Below, piece after piece: positions 17,716 through 27,500 of a stretch of 64,000 nt of DNA; the stretch's first letter is position 1, and each line of letters begins with the position of its first letter. The notes under the pieces were generated by a model. The model saw nothing but the letters and a program-made list of their open reading frames with translations, did not search any database and was not told the origin of the DNA. This DNA is from Thalassospira alkalitolerans (lineage in GTDB: Bacteria; Pseudomonadota; Alphaproteobacteria; Rhodospirillales; Thalassospiraceae), in assembly GCF_002115745.1 (NCBI RefSeq), contig NZ_JFKB01000012.1, forward strand, positions 1 through 64,000. The letters run 5' to 3'. The position numbers and the translations under genes were made by a program.

Positions 17716-18711
17716 ATGCGACTGACCATCAACGGTGAAGACCGCACTATCGAAACCGCAGCGACCGTTGCCGACCTTCTGGGGGAACTCGGAATCACGG
17801 CAACCAAGGTCGCGGTTGAACGCAATCTCGAAATTGTGCCGAAAACGGCTTATGGCGATACGTCGCTTGTCGATGGTGACAAGCTGGAAATCGTTCATTT
17901 TATCGGGGGTGGGTCATCAGATGCCGATCTGACCGCCGCCGATGACCAAGGTTTCACCGTCGCCGGTCACAAATTCAAATCCCGCCTGATTGTCGGTACC
18001 GGCAAATACAAGGATTTCGACGAAACCCGCATCGCAATCGAGGCATCCGGGGCTGAAATGGTTACCGTTGCCGTGCGTCGCGTTAATCTGACCGATCCGG
18101 GGCAGCCGATGTTGGTCGATTATGTTGATCCGAAAAAATACGTTTACCTGCCAAATACGGCGGGGTGTTTTACTGCTGATGACTCGGTTCGTACCTTGCG
18201 CCTTGCGCGCGAAGCCGGTGGCTGGAACCTTGTGAAGCTTGAAGTTCTCGGTGATCAGAAAACGCTTTATCCCAATATGCCCGAAACCCTCAAAGCCGCC
18301 GAATCCCTGATTAAGGATGGTTTTGACGTGATGGTATACTGTAGCGATGATCCTATTCAGGCCAAGATGCTTGAAGATATGGGTTGTTGCGCGATCATGC
18401 CGCTGGGCTCTCTGATTGGGTCGGGCATGGGAATTATTAATCCGGTCAATATCGCGCTGATCAAAGACGGTGCGAATGTGCCGGTGATTGTTGATGCCGG
18501 GGTTGGGACTGCGTCCGATGCGGCATTTGCTATGGAACTGGGTTGTGACGGTGTTTTGATGAATAGCGCGATTGCCGGTGCCAAAGATCCGATCCGCATG
18601 GCACGTGCGATGAAGCACGCGATCATCGCGGGTCGCGAATCCTTCCTTGCCGGTCGTATGCCCAAGAAAAAATATGCCGATCCGTCATCACCGCTTGCCG
18701 GTGTGATCTGA
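17716..18711 (+). CDS. thiG: Fused sulfur carrier protein ThiS and thiazole synthase ThiG
   Basis: Makes the thiazole half of thiamine. Residues 1-66 are a ubiquitin-like ThiS ending in IGGG (63-66). After a short linker, residues about 80-331 are a complete ThiG TIM barrel with the Schiff-base Lys in [10 protein letters not shown] (Lys174) and the phosphate-binding GVGTASDAA segment. In separate proteins the ThiS C-terminal Gly-Gly is adenylated and thiocarboxylated. In the fusion that glycine is internal, so cleavage or another sulfur route is needed. Such fusions are known annotations, but I know of no settled mechanism. ThiF, ThiO/H and ThiE are not in the window; tenA is at 62 kb. Confidence 0.95.
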   Translation: MRLTINGEDRTIETAATVADLLGELGITATKVAVERNLEIVPKTAYGDTSLVDGDKLEIVHFIGGGSSDADLTAADDQGFTVAGHKFKSRLIVGTGKYKDFDETRIAIEASGAEMVTVAVRRVNLTDPGQPMLVDYVDPKKYVYLPNTAGCFTADDSVRTLRLAREAGGWNLVKLEVLGDQKTLYPNMPETLKAAESLIKDGFDVMVYCSDDPIQAKMLEDMGCCAIMPLGSLIGSGMGIINPVNIALIKDGANVPVIVDAGVGTASDAAFAMELGCDGVLMNSAIAGAKDPIRMARAMKHAIIAGRESFLAGRMPKKKYADPSSPLAGVI

Positions 18712-18730
18712 TTGATTTTGGATGGATTTA

Positions 18731-18770
18731 AAAGGGGGCCGTTTCGAAATCGAAACGGCCCCCTTTGTTT
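18731..18770. terminator. Bidirectional intrinsic terminator
   Basis: AAAGGGGGCCGTTTCG and its complement surround an AAAT loop, followed by TTTGTTTT. It separates the convergent thiSG and disulfide-oxidoreductase genes. Confidence 0.9.
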
Positions 18771-18831
18771 TATTCACAATGCAAAACGGATGGACTGCAT
18801 ATGCAGTCGCAAGGTTTTGATCTTATCCTGA

Positions 18832-19605
18832 TCAGGAAGCCTCGTTCAAACCGGCTTCAACCAGTGCATTGACACGTTCCATATCCGCGCCGGACACCAT
18901 ATTCCCATTGATCAGGAAGGCCGGGGTACCATTCACCCCGATTGAGCGCGCCATTGCGGAATATTGTGCAAGCATGCCTGTGATTTCGGCTGACTGCATA
19001 TCTTTGCGCATCTGATCGACATCCACACCGGCATCTGCGGCAAGATCATTGATCTGGCCTTCGTCAAGAATGCCACGGCTTTCCATGAATGCGCTGTGTA
19101 CTTCCATGTATTTGCCCTGTTTGGCGGCGGCCAGTGCGGCACGCGCCGCATTGGCACTTTCTTCACGCAAGATCGGGAATTCGACAAAAAGGGTGCGAAC
19201 CTTGCCGTCCGATTGTTCGGCCAAATCTTTCACGCCGTCAAAGGCGCGTTTGCAATATCCACAATGATAGTCAAAAAACTCGATCACTGTGACGGGTGCA
19301 TCTGCCGGGCCGACGGATGGTACGGAACTGTCAGCAATCAATGCATCCCAGACCGGAGTAATGGCGTCGGCATTCTTGCGCGCCTGTTCTGCTGTCTGCC
19401 AGACCTGAACGTTCTGGATCGCACGCAGCAACACATCCGGATTTTCCATCAGATATTGTTCGATCACGCTTTCAAACTGGGCCTTCTGGGTGTCGCTTAT
19501 TTGATCATTGGCGGCCTGTGCACTTGATGCTGCGCCCGATGCAAGACCAAGTGAAACCATGATGGCAGCACTGCCAAGAAGACGTTTGATCATTTGCGAA
19601 GTCAT
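18832..19605 (-). CDS. Periplasmic DsbA-family thiol:disulfide oxidoreductase (Com1/ScsC-like)
   Basis: A signal peptide (cleavage near AQA, residue 31) is followed by a helical N-terminal extension of about 60 residues. Then comes a thioredoxin-fold DsbA domain with active site CGYC (115-118) and the cis-proline loop GTPAF. The N-terminal extension is as in Com1 and ScsC proteins, where it mediates oligomerisation, so isomerase rather than pure oxidase activity is possible. AAAGGA precedes the ATG. Partner membrane proteins (DsbB, DsbD) are not here. Confidence 0.92.
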   Translation of the reverse strand: MTSQMIKRLLGSAAIMVSLGLASGAASSAQAANDQISDTQKAQFESVIEQYLMENPDVLLRAIQNVQVWQTAEQARKNADAITPVWDALIADSSVPSVGPADAPVTVIEFFDYHCGYCKRAFDGVKDLAEQSDGKVRTLFVEFPILREESANAARAALAAAKQGKYMEVHSAFMESRGILDEGQINDLAADAGVDVDQMRKDMQSAEITGMLAQYSAMARSIGVNGTPAFLINGNMVSGADMERVNALVEAGLNEAS

Positions 19606-19692
19606 CCGAAGTCCTTTGTTTTCTGTGCGTTGCCATACCCAAACGGCGGTGCGGGATTTATGTTGTTGATTAACTGATACGCGACAGCCGAT

Positions 19693-20439
19693 CTAACGGG
19701 AAAGTAAAATATGCGAGAGGTATGTGACCCCGGCCACATCCGGCCGATGTTCCTGTGTCGTTGCAATTCCTATCCATACCAGACGGATATTGATTTCATC
19801 TGTGTCGGGCCAGTACCGGCGATGCAGGGATGAAAGATCAAAATAATCCCGCTGCCAGCCTGTCACGCCATCGGCCTCAACGCCGATTGGCAGGCGGATG
19901 ATGTGATCCATCGGTGGCTTGCCAGCCCCCAGATCACTTTCCCCCCAATTGCCTTCTGATTGCGCGCGAAAACCAAGGATAATCTCGATATCGCCGGGCG
20001 TTGCTGATGCATTCTTGTACCAGTCAAATGACAGATAGGGGGATGCCAAGATGGCAATATTGGTGCGTCGGCCCAGTTCAAAGGGTTCGATTGCAGGGCG
20101 CATTGCCAATGCGATGTGCCCGCCAATATCGTCCCAGTAAAGCGTATTCGCCTTGATGTCCGCTTTATTGCCCAGATGATCGGGGCGTTTGGCGTAAAGC
20201 CAGTATTTTGGCGGATTGGTCAGCGAGAAGGGGGCATAAAGAAGTTTTAGGTCGCCTTCAACTCCGACCCCGGCACCGGGCAATCCGCAACCGGCCAAAA
20301 ACGGAATGGCCAAAAGGGGAATCGCAAGAAAGCGAACGGCCAATTTTAACGTCAATGTTCGAAGGGTAAGAAACTTTATTGCAAGGCGGCGTATTGCCGC
20401 AGACAGAAAGCCTGTCTGCGGCAAATGGATGGCGATCAC
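19693..20439 (-). CDS. Predicted lipoprotein of unknown function
   Basis: Unrecognised. A lipobox FLAGC is at residues 47-51 counted from the ATG that overlaps the stop of the protease gene upstream (ATGA). A TTG about 22 codons before the Cys would give a more normal lipoprotein signal, so the real start may be internal. The mature part contains a WYKN.../FDWYKN stretch and a C-terminal RLVWIGIATT strand that faintly recall DUF3047-type periplasmic proteins; I would not rely on that. Translational coupling implies it works with, or is at least made with, the M48 protease. Confidence 0.7.
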   Translation of the reverse strand: MIAIHLPQTGFLSAAIRRLAIKFLTLRTLTLKLAVRFLAIPLLAIPFLAGCGLPGAGVGVEGDLKLLYAPFSLTNPPKYWLYAKRPDHLGNKADIKANTLYWDDIGGHIALAMRPAIEPFELGRRTNIAILASPYLSFDWYKNASATPGDIEIILGFRAQSEGNWGESDLGAGKPPMDHIIRLPIGVEADGVTGWQRDYFDLSSLHRRYWPDTDEINIRLVWIGIATTQEHRPDVAGVTYLSHILLSR

Positions 20440-21797
20440 TTTGGCTTATCCTTGTCTTTGTCCTTGCCGTCTTCGGGATCTGTTGCGCGGATAATATCCT
20501 GCGCCCGCTGCCAGGTGGCGGTACCTTTTTCAAGTTTCCGATCCGCCTGCACCGCATGATATTTTGCGGCTTCGCGGTCACCGGTCAAAAGGCTGTATTC
20601 CGCCTGTGAAAGGGATGCTTCGCCTTCATTGCCCAGACGGTTTTCAATAATTGCCCTAAAACGCCATGCTGATGTATTGCTGCGTTCAACGGCCAAAACT
20701 CCCAGAAGGTTTTCCTTGGCTTCAGGCAGAGCGGCACTATCGCTGCTTTCGATCAGGGCATGGGCCAACAGCAACCGGATCAACGGGGCGCCCTTGGAAA
20801 GTTCAACCGCTTTACGTAATGGCGGAGCGGCTTCGGTAGCCTTGCCGAATTCCAGCAAAACCTGACCTTTAAGTTCGGCGAAATATGCGTTTTCCGGTTC
20901 CTCGGCGATCAGGCCATCAATGATTTTCATTGCCGGATCAATCTGCGAGTCCCGGTAATAGGCAATCGCGCGCGCATAACGCCCGGAAATGCTGGTATCT
21001 GTTTCGGGATAGACGCGCAGCGTATTGCGGATGTGATTGGTAAAGGCATAAAGCTTGGCACGCATACGGTCGTGACGTTCATATAGTGCCGGATCGACCT
21101 TGGTAGTCTTAAGTGACGAATTGGCGACATAGTTTTCAAGGAAATCAACACGTTCCGTTGTTAATGGGTGACTGCGCAGATACGGGTCCTGACGCGCAGT
21201 ACTTAGCAATTCCTGGCCTTCAAGCGTTTCCATGAATTCCATCAGACCACGCGATGTAATACCGGCTTCGGTCAAAAAGTTGACACCGGCCTGATCAGCA
21301 CTGCTTTCCTGGGTACGGGAATAGGCAAGGAAGTTACGTTCGGCAACGTTTTGACCGCCTAAAACGGCCGCCGTGCCAACATCGGCCCGCCCGGCGGCAA
21401 CACCGGCGGCAACACCAACAATGGTCGATAGAATCGAGATCGCTGAGGCATTTCGCAGTTGATCATGAACGCGCGAAAGGTGCCCGCCAGCAATGTGACC
21501 GGTTTCGTGGGCTATAACCCCCATAACCTGTTCGGGAGTCTGGGCTTTCAACAAGAGGCCAGTATTGATAAAAAGCTTTTGACCACCGGCAACGAATGCG
21601 TTCAGGCTGGCGTCTGAGATGATATAGACACTAACACCGCGCGGATCGAGCCCCGCAGCCTTGAATATCGGCTCGGCATACAGATGAAGGGTTTCCTCTA
21701 TCTCGGTGTCGCGGATAAAAGAACGTCCCTGCGCAAAAACGGTGCTGGGCAGGGCAACAAGGAAAATGGCAGTGAGAGTAATAATGCGTCTGAGCAA
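20436..21797 (-). CDS. Periplasmic M48 metalloprotease with TPR repeats (BepA/YfgC-like)
   Basis: BepA-type proteases survey outer-membrane protein and LptD assembly. The zinc motif HETGH and the downstream third-ligand helix (ESSADQAGV) are present. After the protease domain the C-terminal half is TPR-like helical repeats. The frame is open much further upstream, but that part overlaps the divergent gene and is not protein-like. A TTG at 21797 immediately begins a good signal peptide (LRRIITLTAIF...VFA/Q), giving about 454 aa, near the BepA length. The last base pairs overlap the following lipoprotein start (ATGA). The tail is a Lys/Asp-rich repeat. Confidence 0.88.
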   Translation of the reverse strand: MLRRIITLTAIFLVALPSTVFAQGRSFIRDTEIEETLHLYAEPIFKAAGLDPRGVSVYIISDASLNAFVAGGQKLFINTGLLLKAQTPEQVMGVIAHETGHIAGGHLSRVHDQLRNASAISILSTIVGVAAGVAAGRADVGTAAVLGGQNVAERNFLAYSRTQESSADQAGVNFLTEAGITSRGLMEFMETLEGQELLSTARQDPYLRSHPLTTERVDFLENYVANSSLKTTKVDPALYERHDRMRAKLYAFTNHIRNTLRVYPETDTSISGRYARAIAYYRDSQIDPAMKIIDGLIAEEPENAYFAELKGQVLLEFGKATEAAPPLRKAVELSKGAPLIRLLLAHALIESSDSAALPEAKENLLGVLAVERSNTSAWRFRAIIENRLGNEGEASLSQAEYSLLTGDREAAKYHAVQADRKLEKGTATWQRAQDIIRATDPEDGKDKDKDKPK

Positions 21798-21798
21798 A

Positions 21799-23187
21799 AT
21801 GTGCGTTCCGTCTTCTCGTTCATCTGATGTCGACCCGGTCAGTGAGGACAGGATTCCGACGCGCAAGCCATCATGGCGGATCATGACCGCAATCGCAATG
21901 ACTGCCGGTCTTGCTGCCTGCAGTAGTGATAAATCAGAAAATCTTGGCCAAATAGGGGCCGTCAGCGGTTTTCTTGGCGGAGTGGTCGCGGATGAGCCGC
22001 GCGCCGTTCGCGTTGCACGCGATGTTTTGTCCGCTGGCGGAACGGCTGCTGATGCGGCTGTGGCGTTATATGCGACCATGACGGTGACCAAATCCTCGGT
22101 GGCGGGTATTGGCGGCGGCGGGGTTTGTGTGGTGCATATGCGCAGTGCCAAAAAGGTCGAGGTCCTTGATTTTTGGCCGCGTTCGGGAACTAGGACTGCT
22201 GCGGATCAGACTGCAACCACGATTCCCGCCGTGCCACGCGGCCTTTATGCGCTTAGCGCGCGTTACGGACGCTTAAATTGGGCACAGCTTCTTTCGGCGG
22301 CGGAACAATATGCGCGCCTTGGCGTGCCGGTATCGCGATCGATGGTTGTTGATATCGACGCCAACCGGGATCGCATCGAAGCAAGCCCAATGCTGCGGGA
22401 AGTTTTCATGCCCGGTGGCAATACCTTACATGTCGGGGATCGGATTCGGTCGGTCAATCTCGGTGCGCTTCTGACGTCGCTTCGGGTCAAAGGGCCGGGA
22501 GAGTTCTATAACGGTGCATTGGGTGCGCAAATCGCAAAGGCCGTTGAAAATGCCGGTGGTACGCTAACAGCCGATGATATGCGCAGCTACAAACCGGAAT
22601 GGAAATCTGCGACCGAGGTTAAGGTCGGCAATGAAACCCTTTACCTTGCCTATCCGCCGCGATCGTCCAGTGGCCGTTCGGTGATTGATCAAGGCACCGA
22701 ACTTGGTGCGATTCTGAACCGTTATCTGGCCGATATTGATGCCGGGGATAATGCCGCCCAGACCAATTCTGGTCGCAGTGGGTTTGTCGTTCTGGACCGG
22801 GCTGCCAATGCGGTGGTCTGCACCACGACGATGAATAAGCCATTTGGTGCCGCGCTTGGTGCCGATTCTTTTGGTCTTAATCTTGCCGCGGGCGACGCGG
22901 CCCATGCCCAGACACCTTTGATCGGCCCGGCGCTGATGGTGAACCCGTTTGTTTGGGAATATTACTATGGCATCGCAGGCACGGCGACACCGGCGGGGGC
23001 AACCAAACAGATTGCTACGCTGGCCGAGGACCTGATTGGAAACGGTGCTGCGGCGAATATTTCAATGAATTCAGATGGCAATTCATCGGTCAACATTGTC
23101 CGTTGCCTTGGTGGGGTGCCGCCCCATCCTGAAACCTGTCAATTCGTTGCCGACCCGGTTGGTGGTGGCATGGCCGGAACGCAATAG
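21799..23187 (+). CDS. Short gamma-glutamyltransferase-like lipoprotein, probably divergent or inactive
   Basis: The N-terminal half follows the GGT fold closely: SAGGTAADAAVAL, SSVAGIGGGG, and the PVSRS...RDRIEASP and GPGEFYNGALG stretches. A hydrophobic segment ends in a lipobox LAAC (around residue 40), so it should be membrane-anchored. Active GGTs are roughly 550-580 aa and self-cleave before a Thr in a T-T-H-[YF] motif. Here the equivalent region reads QTNSGRSGFVVLD: the usual TTH is not there, and about 80 residues before it are missing. Autoprocessing may therefore be lost. The start is poorly defined (ATG at 21799 or 21883), because the gene is nearly back-to-back with the M48 protease. 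Confidence 0.75.
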   Translation: MCVPSSRSSDVDPVSEDRIPTRKPSWRIMTAIAMTAGLAACSSDKSENLGQIGAVSGFLGGVVADEPRAVRVARDVLSAGGTAADAAVALYATMTVTKSSVAGIGGGGVCVVHMRSAKKVEVLDFWPRSGTRTAADQTATTIPAVPRGLYALSARYGRLNWAQLLSAAEQYARLGVPVSRSMVVDIDANRDRIEASPMLREVFMPGGNTLHVGDRIRSVNLGALLTSLRVKGPGEFYNGALGAQIAKAVENAGGTLTADDMRSYKPEWKSATEVKVGNETLYLAYPPRSSSGRSVIDQGTELGAILNRYLADIDAGDNAAQTNSGRSGFVVLDRAANAVVCTTTMNKPFGAALGADSFGLNLAAGDAAHAQTPLIGPALMVNPFVWEYYYGIAGTATPAGATKQIATLAEDLIGNGAAANISMNSDGNSSVNIVRCLGGVPPHPETCQFVADPVGGGMAGTQ

Positions 23188-23210
23188 GTAGTTATCGCTT
23201 CGACCTTTTT

Positions 23211-23233
23211 CGGGGCAGGGACTTCCTGCCCCG
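23211..23233. repeat. GC-rich inverted repeat between two plus-strand genes
   Basis: CGGGGCAGG and its complement flank a five-base loop. A T run precedes but does not follow it, so it is not a classical terminator for the upstream gene. Confidence 0.6.
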
Positions 23234-23278
23234 ATTCGCAAAACACCCCGTTTCAAGATACAAAGCAGGACCCCACGC

Positions 23279-24430
23279 ATGGCTTTGAAACAATCGCGTC
23301 GCGGCGCCATTTCGCCCTTTATCGTCATGGATGTCATGCGGGCTGCCAATGCCCGTGAGGTTGAAGGAAAGGCCGTTTTCCATCTTGAAGTCGGTCAGCC
23401 CGGCACACCCGCGCCTCGCAAAGTACGCGAAGCCGCCGCCCGTGCGCTTGATGACGACCTGATCGGTTATACTAATGCCATGGGGATCGATCCGCTGCGC
23501 GATGCGATTGCGGGCCATTACAAACGCAAATTTGATGTGTCGGTTGACCCGTCGCGGATTTGTGTCGCCAGTGGATCATCATCGATTTTCGTGTTGGCGT
23601 TCCTGGCAGCATTTGATGCCGGGGATCGGGTGGCGATGGCCGCCCCCGGATATCCTGCCTATCACAACATCCTGACAGCACTTGGCATTGAAACGGTCAA
23701 TCTGCCGACCGGTCCCGAAAGCCATTATCAGCCAACGGTTCAGATGTTACGCGACCTTGAATCCCCGGTTGATGGTCTGATTATCGCAAGTCCGTCCAAC
23801 CCGGCGGGCAGTATGATTGATGTGCAAACCTATCGCGAACTGGCAACTTATTGCCGCGAAAATGATATTCGCCTGATCAGTGACGAGATTTATCAGGGAA
23901 TTTCATTTGGCGATGTCAAGGAATGCACCGCGCTTGAATTCGGTGATGATGCCTTCATCATTAACAGTTTCTCGAAATATTTCTCGATGACGGGCTGGCG
24001 TCTGGGGTGGGCGGTCGTGCCGCCGGATTTGATGCGTGCTGTCGAATGCCTGCAACAGAATCTGTTTATTTCTGCCCCGGCATTGTCCCAGATTGCCGCC
24101 GTTGCGGCGTTTGATTGCGAGGAAGAGATTCAGGCTAATATCGCGGCCTATGCGCGCAATCGTGAAATCCTGCTTGATGGTTTGCCCAAGGCCGGGTTCA
24201 CCAAATTTGCCCCCGCTGATGGTGCGTTCTATCTTTATGCTGATGTCAGTGATTTGACCGATGATAGCGAGGCATTTTGCCGTCGCATACTCGACGAAAC
24301 CGGCGTCGCAACCACGCCGGGCACTGATTTTGATCGCCTGCGCGGCAAACATTATGTGCGATTCTCATTTGCTCATAGTGAAGCCACCATGATTGGCGCG
24401 GTCAAGGCATTGCAGAACTGGAAACGCTAG
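23279..24430 (+). CDS. Class I/II pyridoxal-phosphate aminotransferase
   Basis: Fold-type I aminotransferase related to aspartate/aromatic and AlaT-like enzymes. The PLP lysine lies in NSFSKYFSMTGWRLGW; the SPSNPAGSM motif and the C-terminal YVRFSFAHS (substrate-binding Arg) are typical. Length (383 aa) fits. The substrate cannot be read from sequence. It starts 92 bases after the GGT-like gene and ends at a strong terminator. Confidence 0.93.
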   Translation: MALKQSRRGAISPFIVMDVMRAANAREVEGKAVFHLEVGQPGTPAPRKVREAAARALDDDLIGYTNAMGIDPLRDAIAGHYKRKFDVSVDPSRICVASGSSSIFVLAFLAAFDAGDRVAMAAPGYPAYHNILTALGIETVNLPTGPESHYQPTVQMLRDLESPVDGLIIASPSNPAGSMIDVQTYRELATYCRENDIRLISDEIYQGISFGDVKECTALEFGDDAFIINSFSKYFSMTGWRLGWAVVPPDLMRAVECLQQNLFISAPALSQIAAVAAFDCEEEIQANIAAYARNREILLDGLPKAGFTKFAPADGAFYLYADVSDLTDDSEAFCRRILDETGVATTPGTDFDRLRGKHYVRFSFAHSEATMIGAVKALQNWKR

Positions 24431-24464
24431 GTTTTCAGCATAGTTTGCCGATCAGGTTTGGAAT

Positions 24465-24505
24465 AAAAAAGGGGCTGCCGATCACTCGGCAGCCCCTTTT
24501 ATTTT
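24465..24505. terminator. Bidirectional intrinsic terminator
   Basis: AAAAGGGGCTGCCGA and its complement around TCAC, with A and T runs on the flanks. It serves the aminotransferase gene and the convergent rne. Confidence 0.92.
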
Positions 24506-24519
24506 TGTGTCAGATGACC

Positions 24520-27500
24520 TTAACGGCCAAGGCTCCACCAGCCGCGTTTCTTCGGTGTGGGTTTTTCGTCCTTTGCCGGTTCTGCAACCGGTTCGCTAAC
24601 GACCGGTGCCGGGGTAGGTTCTGCCTTCGGTTCCGGTTTCGGTTCTGGCTTTTCAGCCGCTGGTGCAGGTGCCGGTGTTGGCGCCGGAGACGGAGCCGGG
24701 GTTGCCGGTTTCTCGGTGACAATCTCAGCCGGAGCAGATTGCGAAACCGGTGTTGCCGCTGCCTCTCGGGCGGTTTCGCCAGAAGTCACAGGTGCAGCTA
24801 TCGGTGCCGGTGCAGTTGACTGTGCTGTTTCCTGTGCCGTTACCGGCGCAGTATCAGTTGCGTTTTCTGCTGCATTCTCTGGTGCCGGGCCGCTTTGGAT
24901 CGGGATATTTTTGACATCACCACGGTCCTTGCGGTCACGACGGTTGCGGCGATTATCATTGCGGTCACGGCGTGGACGGGATGGGGCCGGTGCCGTTGTG
25001 TCGCGCTGACGACCAGTGCGAACACCTTCTTCGTCAAAGCTGCCGCTATCCTGGCCTTCGCTATCAGCTTCGATAACCTGATCGACAACACTGCCTTCTG
25101 GTGCGCTGTGGTCACGGTCACGGCGAAGTGCTGTTGCCTCTGCATCATCGGCCGGGGATTTAACGCGTGCCGGGCCTTCTAATTCCTGGCGGCGGGAACG
25201 ACGGCGACCACCGCGCTTGCCACGACGGCGGCGTTTGCGCTGTGCTTCATCGTCATCATCATCGTCGTCACTGTCGCCCTGATCATTGCTGTCAGTGGCG
25301 TCATTGGCTTCGCTGACGGCTCCGGCTTCCTGTGGTTCGGTGCTGTTATCATCGCGTTCATCATTGCGACCACGACGGCGACGACGGCGACGGCGGCGTT
25401 TGTTGCCTTGATCGTCTTCGTCACGATTATCGGTGGTTTCGCTTGTTTCGCTGATTTCTGCGCTGTTGTCTTCGTCGTCTTCTTCGTCTTCGTCTGGCTC
25501 AATCGGGCTTTCGATTGCGGTCAGCGAAACGCTATCGGTGTTTAGAACAGCACTTTCTTCGGGGCCTTCATCACCTTTTTTCGCGCGGGTGCGCTCAATA
25601 CGGTGATCCGGGGAAATCAGGCTGTCATCACCAAAGATCATGATGGTAAAGCCGTAACGCTGTTCGATCTCGCCCAGCGTGTCACGTTTGCGGTTGAGGA
25701 TATAAAGTGCAACCTCGTTCGCGACATGGACGGTTAATGCGCCGGAACGGCGGCGCATGCCTTCTTCTTCGAGCACGCGCAGCAGATGAAGGGCTGCACT
25801 TTCGATCGAACGAACAAGGCCGACACCACGGCAATGGTTGCAAACTTCAAATGCACTTTCGACCAGCGACGGGCGCAGGCGTTGACGCGACATTTCAAGC
25901 AGACCAAACGGGCTGATCCGGCCGATCTGCAAACGGGCACGGTCGTTGCGCATGGCTTCTTTAAGCTTGCGTTCAACTGATCCCTGATTGCGGTGATCTT
26001 CCATATCGATGAAATCGACGACGATCAGGCCGGCCAAATCGCGCAGGCGCAACTGACGCGCCAGTTCTTCGGCGGCTTCAAGGTTGGTTTTATAAGCGGT
26101 TTCTTCGATATTGCGTTCACGGGTCGAACGGCCCGAGTTGACGTCAATCGCGACCAGAGCTTCGGTCGGGTTGATAACGATATAACCACCCGATTTAAGC
26201 TGAACCACCGGGTTAAGCATCGCATCAAGCTGGCTTTCCACCTGGAAACGGTGGAACAGCGGCACGCCCTGATCTTTATAGGGCTGTACGCGCTTGGCAT
26301 GCGACGGCATCAACATTTTCATAAAGTCTTTGGCGATCCGGTAACCTTCGTCACCTTCGACCAGAACTTCATCAACATCACGCGCATAAAGATCGCGGAT
26401 AGACCGTTTGATCAGATCGGCTTCTTCGTAAATCAGGCATGGTGCTTGGCTCTGAAGGGTGGTTTCGCGGATACGATCCCACAAACGCATCAGATAATCG
26501 AAGTCGCGTTTGATTTCGGCCTTGGTACGTTCCGAACCGGCGGTACGGACGATAACTGCCATGCCGTCCGGAATTTCCAGCTCGGCCAGAATGGCTTTCA
26601 GGCGCTTGCGATCCTGGGCATTGGTGATTTTGCGCGAAATGCCGCCACCACGCGGGGTGTTGGGCATCAAAACACAATAACGACCGGCCAGTGACAGGAA
26701 GGTTGAAAGGGCGGCACCCTTGTTGCCACGTTCTTCCTTGACGACCTGCACCAAAAGAATCTGACGGCGCTTGATGACTTCCTGAATTTTATAACGTTTC
26801 TGGAACTGTGGGCGATGCGTTTCGGTGAATTCGTCACCGTCATCATCGCCACCCAGATCGTCGATTTCTTCTTCAACCTGGACCGCACCGGCGGCTTCGG
26901 TTTCGACATCAACGGTCAGTTCGGCGATTTCCGCCGACATTGCCGCATTGCCGCCACCCGAACCATCGGTGTTGTCATCATCAGATCCAGATGTATCAGT
27001 GGCTTCGGCTGTGGTTTCAGCTGCTGATGTTTCGACGTCATCGGTTTTTTTGCGACGGTTGCGCGGACGACGGCGACGCGGTTTGGCGTCTTCGTCTGCG
27101 GCAATGTCGGCATTGGCAGCGACGTTTTCCTGTGGGGTATCTGTATCTTGTGCGGTGGTATCGGTCGATGCACTGGTTGCGGCATCGCCTGTTACCGCAG
27201 CAACCGGTGCATCGGCATCGGTTTCAACAGCCACGTCATCCGATACTTTCGCGCGCGGTTTGCGGCGATTGCGCGGGCGGGCCGGTTTCTTATCTTTTTT
27301 CGGGGTGTCATCGCCGTCGGATGCGTCGCCGATGTTGTCTTCAACGACGTCGGCATCCTTGACTGTGGAATGCCCACGCGAAAGTGCTTCGCGGTCCGCC
27401 ATCGGGATTTGGTAATAGTCGGAATGGATTTCGCTAAAGGCAAGGAAGCCATGACGGTTTCCGCCGTAATCGACGAAGGCCGCCTGCAAGGACGGCTCTA

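Noticed and set aside
21800-22151. N-terminal extension of the M48 protease frame
   Set aside because: The first ~118 residues overlap the coding region of the divergent GGT-like gene and are Pro/Ala/Arg-rich filler. A signal peptide begins right at the TTG at 21797.
24557-25009. Plus-strand frames opposite the rne C-terminal region
   Set aside because: They are Gly/Ala/Ser repeats caused by the repetitive codons of the disordered RNase E tail.
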